DNA of 64,000 bases from Herminiimonas arsenitoxidans (GTDB lineage: Bacteria > Pseudomonadota > Gammaproteobacteria > Burkholderiales > Burkholderiaceae_D), in the NCBI RefSeq assembly GCF_900130075.1, contig NZ_LT671418.1, positions 1,798,001 through 1,862,000 on the forward strand. Direction: 5' to 3'. This document shows positions 60,187 through 64,000 of this stretch, piece by piece. Each line of letters begins with the position of its first letter. Position 1 is the stretch's first letter. The notes beneath the pieces are model-generated. The model was not told the origin of the DNA, searched no databases, and worked only from the letters and a program-made list of their open reading frames with translations. The position numbers and the translations under genes are program-made.

Positions 60187-62841
60187 TCAGCTGGCAGCCA
60201 GCGACTTGCCCACTACCTCACGCGTATCCTTGGACAGCTTGGCCGTATCGGCAACCTGCTGCAAGGCGGCGCGCATTTTTTCCTGCAAAGCCGGTGCGTA
60301 TTTGCGCCAACGATCCAGACTGCGTGCCAGGCGTGCCGCCACTTGCGGATTAATCGCATCGAGTGCGATCACTTGTTCCGCCCAGAAAGCGTAACCACTA
60401 CCATCTGCTGCATGGAAGCGCGACGGATTGCCATTGCAGAAGCTGAAGATCAAGCTGCGCGCACGATTCGGATTCTTGATCGAGAAGGCAGGATGCTTCA
60501 TCAGAGCACGTACTGCTGCAACATCGGTAGTACGCGCCATTGCTTGCAGGCTGAACCATTTATCGACCACCAACGGTTCTTGCTCGAAATCACTATAAAA
60601 CTTGGCCAGAGCTGCGGCCCGGCCCGGTGCCTGACTATTTGCCAGTGCCGCCAAGGACGCCATTCTATCCGTCATATTGTTTGCCGCGTCGTATTGCTCT
60701 TGTGCTAACGCATGTGCATCGGCATCGTCCAACTCCGACAAATAAGATAACGCAAGGTTCTTCAGCGCACGTTTGCCGGACGAAGCCGCATCCGGACTGT
60801 ATGGACCATCGGTCTGGTTCGCCGCATACACACTGCTGAAATCTTTACGTAGGTCTTGCGCCAAAGCGAGTCGCAAGAAACGACGTGCCGTATGGATAGC
60901 TTGCGGATCAATCACATCCATTTGCTCAGCGATCACAGTTTCGGCTGGCAAGGTCAACACAGTTTCACGGAAAGCTGGATCCAGCGCCAGGTCATTCAAG
61001 CTAGCGCGCAGGCTATCGCTCAGCGCGACATCCACACTCAAGCTGCTGCCCGCTTTCTGCGCGGTTGCAGTCAATGCCAGCAAACGACGCGTTGCCAAAC
61101 GTTGGCCTGCTTCCCAACGATTGAAGGCATCGCTGTCATGCGCCATCAAGAAGGCCAGCTCTTCATCGCTATATTCGTATTCCAGTACAACCGGCGCAGA
61201 GAAATTGCGCAACAGCGATGGCACAGGCTTTTCGCTCACATGCGTGAAATGGAAGGTTTGCTGGTTAGAAGTCAGTTCCAGCACCAAGGTTTCTGGCTGG
61301 CCGCTATGACCATTTAATGACAAAGGCATATCTTTACCTTTGTCATCGAGTAAACCGACTGCTACCGGTATGTGGAAAGGCAGTTTCTTGGCCTGACCCG
61401 GCGTTGGCGGGCAGGATTGCGCCAGCGTGATGTCGTACGTCTGTTTATCTGCATCATACGAAGTCGTGACTTTCACGCGCGGCGTGCCGGCCTGACTATA
61501 CCAACGCTCGAATTGCGTCAGGTCGCGACCATTGGCGTCCATCATCGCAGCGCGGAAGTCATCGCATTCCACAGCATGACCATCATGACGCTCAAAATAC
61601 AGGTCCATCCCTTTGCGGAAACCATCGCGTCCGAGCAAGGTTTGATACATGCGCACGACTTCTGCGCCCTTCTCATAAATAGTGACCGTATAGAAGTTAC
61701 TGATTTCAACGAAAGAATCTGGGCGCACCGGATGTGCCATCGGGCCTGCATCTTCCGGGAACTGAGCCTGGCGCAGCACGCGTACGTCGTCGATGCGTTT
61801 GACCGCACGGCCGCTGTCGGTGCCTATCATGTCGGCGGAAAATTCCTGGTCGCGGAATACAGTTAAGCCTTCTTTCAACGACAACTGGAACCAGTCGCGG
61901 CAAGTTACGCGGTTACCAGTCCAGTTATGGAAGTACTCATGGCCGACCACCGCTTCGATATTTGCGTAATCGGTATCGGTAGCAATGCGCGGATTGGCCA
62001 GCACGAATTTGGTATTGAATATATTCAAACCCTTGTTTTCCATCGCGCCCATATTGAAGTCGCCTACCGCGACAATCATGAAGCGATCCAGATCCAGCTC
62101 CAGGCCGTAACGTTCTTCGTCCCAGTGGATACTGTTTACCAGTGAATCCATCGCGTGCTGAGTCTTGTCCAGATTGCCTTCCTCGACCCAGACCTGTAGC
62201 AATGCTTCACGCCCCGACTTGAGTTTTTCGGTCTGCTCCTGGCACACCAATTGACCGGCTACCAGTGCAAACAGATAAGACGGTTTCTTGAACGGGTCTT
62301 CCCACAAGGCATAGTGACGGCCGTCACCCAAGTCGCCTTGCTCAATCAGGTTGCCGTTCGACAGCAAGACCGGATATTTCTTTTTATCCCCACGCAGCAT
62401 GACGGTGTACTGCGCCATCACGTCAGGACGATCGGGGAAATAGGTAATTTTGCGGAAACCTTCCGCTTCGCATTGCGTGAAGAAATTGCCGTTGGAGACG
62501 TACAAACCCATCAGCGAGGTATTTTTATCCGGGCGGATCAGGGTTTCTATCTCCAGCGTGATCTTTTCCGCCGTAGTCGGGATGCGTAGCAGACCATCCA
62601 CCAGCTTGTAATCGCGCTTGCTCAGATTTTTACCGTTCAAGCGAATTTGCACCAGTTCCAACTCTTCGCCATGCAGCACTATTGCCTTCTCTGCACTGGC
62701 GGCATTGCGCTCCAACGTCATGCGCGTCGCGACTCTGGTGTTCGACGGATCAAGGTCGAAACCCATCTCAACAGTACGAACCCAATAGCTAGGCGGAGTG
62801 TAATCTTTGCGATAAATCGCGGGGGAAGTGTCGGTGCGCAT
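60187..62841 (-). CDS. pepN: Aminopeptidase N
   Basis: The 884-residue M1 zinc aminopeptidase has GAMENKG near residue 250 and the zinc site HEYFHNWTGNRVTCRDW with its distal glutamate in LKEGLTVF near 290-312. I chose ATG at 62841 (MRTDTSPAIYRKDYTPPSYWV), which aligns with the E. coli start region; the frame continues to TTG at 62886 without family similarity. It removes N-terminal residues from peptides in the cytoplasm. Confidence 0.95.
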   Translation of the reverse strand: MRTDTSPAIYRKDYTPPSYWVRTVEMGFDLDPSNTRVATRMTLERNAASAEKAIVLHGEELELVQIRLNGKNLSKRDYKLVDGLLRIPTTAEKITLEIETLIRPDKNTSLMGLYVSNGNFFTQCEAEGFRKITYFPDRPDVMAQYTVMLRGDKKKYPVLLSNGNLIEQGDLGDGRHYALWEDPFKKPSYLFALVAGQLVCQEQTEKLKSGREALLQVWVEEGNLDKTQHAMDSLVNSIHWDEERYGLELDLDRFMIVAVGDFNMGAMENKGLNIFNTKFVLANPRIATDTDYANIEAVVGHEYFHNWTGNRVTCRDWFQLSLKEGLTVFRDQEFSADMIGTDSGRAVKRIDDVRVLRQAQFPEDAGPMAHPVRPDSFVEISNFYTVTIYEKGAEVVRMYQTLLGRDGFRKGMDLYFERHDGHAVECDDFRAAMMDANGRDLTQFERWYSQAGTPRVKVTTSYDADKQTYDITLAQSCPPTPGQAKKLPFHIPVAVGLLDDKGKDMPLSLNGHSGQPETLVLELTSNQQTFHFTHVSEKPVPSLLRNFSAPVVLEYEYSDEELAFLMAHDSDAFNRWEAGQRLATRRLLALTATAQKAGSSLSVDVALSDSLRASLNDLALDPAFRETVLTLPAETVIAEQMDVIDPQAIHTARRFLRLALAQDLRKDFSSVYAANQTDGPYSPDAASSGKRALKNLALSYLSELDDADAHALAQEQYDAANNMTDRMASLAALANSQAPGRAAALAKFYSDFEQEPLVVDKWFSLQAMARTTDVAAVRALMKHPAFSIKNPNRARSLIFSFCNGNPSRFHAADGSGYAFWAEQVIALDAINPQVAARLARSLDRWRKYAPALQEKMRAALQQVADTAKLSKDTREVVGKSLAAS

Positions 62842-63073
62842 AGGGATAGATATAGGTGGGAGTAAAGCAAAATACCATTTTACCAATCATGGGAATGAAA
62901 ATGGAATCTGCTTGTCTGACCGTTGATATGCGGCAAAAACAAGCCCGCCGTATACATAGTCTTATCAACAACAAATGCTGTTTGCTTCGAACGAGAATTG
63001 CCGAGTTACAAAATGTAACGGCTCTTTTTGCCATTACCGCTATGCTATACACATCTGCCTAAGGAGAATAAAA

Positions 63074-63688
63074 ATGAAACGCTGGTTATTGATGTGGGTG
63101 GCGTTATCTAGCCTATTGTTAAGCGGCTGCGCGTCGGTCATCCGCACCGATGTGATCGCCTTTCATGATTGGCCTGCCGACCTGCAGAACAAAACATATG
63201 TCTTCGATCACAAGGTTGATCAAAATAATCTTGAAGAAAAGAGTTATGAAAATCTGGTTCGCACCGAGTTGACGCGTCTTGGCTTTGTCGAAGCAGCAGC
63301 TCCGAACGCCCCCAACCTCAAGGTTGCGCTCAAGTACAAGGTCGATACACGTGACGTGAGAACCGTACAGCCATACGTCGTCGATCCATATTGGTACGGC
63401 CCGTATTATGGTCCGGGATGGCGTTATGGCCCTTACTACGATCCGTTCTGGTATCCAGGTCCGATTACGCAATATCGTGACGTTCAATACCAGGTATTCG
63501 ATCGCCAGCTCAACATCCTGATTACTCGCTTTAAGGATGGTAAAAAACTATACGACGTCACAGTACACAGCAGTGGTGGCAATGGCTCTCTGGCTTTCGC
63601 CATGCCTTATTTGGTACGCGCAGCATTCACTGACTTCCCTGGGAAAAATGGTGTGCCGCGTCGCATAGACCTGGAAATCAAGGAATAA
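63074..63688 (+). CDS. DUF4136-family lipoprotein
   Basis: The 204-residue protein follows AAGGAG. Its signal peptide ends LLLSGC (Cys17), a clear lipobox. The mature region matches DUF4136 (KTYVFDHK..., LVRTELTRLGFVEAAAPNAPNLKVALKYKVDTRD) but has an inserted Tyr/Pro/Gly-rich stretch at about 103-135 (YWYGPYYGPGW repeats). It is probably an outer-membrane lipoprotein of unknown function. A strong terminator follows. Confidence 0.85.
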   Translation: MKRWLLMWVALSSLLLSGCASVIRTDVIAFHDWPADLQNKTYVFDHKVDQNNLEEKSYENLVRTELTRLGFVEAAAPNAPNLKVALKYKVDTRDVRTVQPYVVDPYWYGPYYGPGWRYGPYYDPFWYPGPITQYRDVQYQVFDRQLNILITRFKDGKKLYDVTVHSSGGNGSLAFAMPYLVRAAFTDFPGKNGVPRRIDLEIKE

Positions 63689-63707
63689 AGCAGCAACTGC
63701 ATATAGA

Positions 63708-63740
63708 AATGGCGACTTAATATATAAGTCGCCATTTTTT
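63708..63740 (+). terminator. Terminator after the DUF4136 gene
   Basis: AATGGCGACTTA and TAAGTCGCCATT pair around a short loop, followed by a T-run. It is 20 bases after the stop. Confidence 0.92.
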
Positions 63741-63791
63741 ATTCTCTCAACGTCCCGTCCGCTTGTCGTAGCGCAAACGCTGTCCAAATAA

Positions 63792-63956
63792 TCAGGGTGT
63801 GTAATACGCCAACGAGCCGAATGTAAGCGCCACCACCATCAGCACGCCAAATCCCAGCAAAATAAGAAGTCGGCCAAATTTTGGCGTACCGTCCGCATCG
63901 GACTGCGGCTCTTCCTGATGTTGCGTCGGATTGTTTTCTGGATCTAACTCTTGCAT
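63792..63956 (-). CDS. 54-residue single-span membrane protein
   Basis: On the minus strand ATG at 63956 is preceded by AAGGA and the frame runs to TGA at 63794-63792. The first 25 residues are acidic and polar (MQELDPENNPTQHQEE...), and then a Leu/Val-rich span ends in YYTP. It is an undescribed small membrane protein to my knowledge, but the ribosome site and composition support it as real. Confidence 0.65.
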   Translation of the reverse strand: MQELDPENNPTQHQEEPQSDADGTPKFGRLLILLGFGVLMVVALTFGSLAYYTP

Positions 63957-64000
63957 TGCAAAATCCTTAAGGAAGCAAAATTGAGGAGCCGGTGGTTTTC

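Overview
The window is a contiguous piece of a betaproteobacterial chromosome. Gene content and order (rpsP-rimM-trmD-rplS, etfBA beside an acyl-CoA dehydrogenase, phbAB, one rRNA operon with Ile and Ala tRNAs) and protein styles fit Burkholderiales, most likely Oxalobacteraceae close to Herminiimonas/Janthinobacterium. That placement is inference from recognition, not a database match. I see no insertion sequence, integrase, prophage or CRISPR array.

Layout. 1-6.1 kb: the end of pgpA, pncC, pyrF (minus), an EamA exporter, a lemA-TPM-TPM envelope operon and the PBP4-type dacB (minus). 6.5-11.8 kb: a HEAT-repeat membrane protein overlapping a family 2 glycosyltransferase, facing a CHASE-PAS-GGDEF-EAL protein; together they look like a polysaccharide and cyclic-di-GMP module. 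11.9-16.1 kb (minus): a CobD/CbiB-family membrane protein, a CoA-pyrophosphatase Nudix enzyme and the ribosomal/tRNA-modification operon rpsP-rimM-trmD-rplS. 16.2-18.7 kb: a TM2-type protein and an ammonium transporter overlapping an unrecognised gene where a PII gene is commonly found. 18.7-26.6 kb (minus): acyl-CoA dehydrogenase, etfA, etfB, a TusA-like protein, alaS and a glycerophosphodiesterase. 26.8-31.4 kb: a gamma-glutamyltransferase, a YoaK/DUF1275 membrane protein and glnS.

31.4-39.8 kb is the most accessory-looking stretch. It holds an AT-rich single-gene TIR-P-loop ATPase (candidate anti-phage protein), a DUF2214 membrane protein, a divergent LysR/MFS pair, a cupin, a membrane-anchored Mrr-type nuclease with a zinc ribbon, a DUF2846 lipoprotein and a class A beta-lactamase. 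39.9-46.5 kb has a ClC channel with CBS domains, small conserved proteins, a diguanylate cyclase, and a three-gene signalling operon (small protein, HDOD protein, cNMP-GGDEF protein). 46.6-50.5 kb holds sbcB, a MAPEG protein, a small S4 protein, an epsilon-like exonuclease and a DsbA-family protein. 50.6-52.6 kb (minus) is phbA-phbB for polyhydroxybutyrate precursors.

53.2-59.0 kb is a complete minus-strand rRNA operon (16S-tRNA-Ile-tRNA-Ala-23S-5S) with a recognisable promoter, boxA elements, leader hairpins and terminator. 59.1-64 kb holds fbp and pepN (minus), a DUF4136 lipoprotein and a 54-residue membrane protein.

Cyclic-di-GMP signalling is prominent: three GGDEF proteins (one also EAL), an HDOD protein and a synthase-type glycosyltransferase lie within 40 kb. 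The best candidates for something undescribed are the TIR-ATPase island, the glycosyltransferase with altered catalytic motifs, the unknown partner of the ammonium transporter, and two long perfect inverted repeats at 20559-20641 and 28565-28611.
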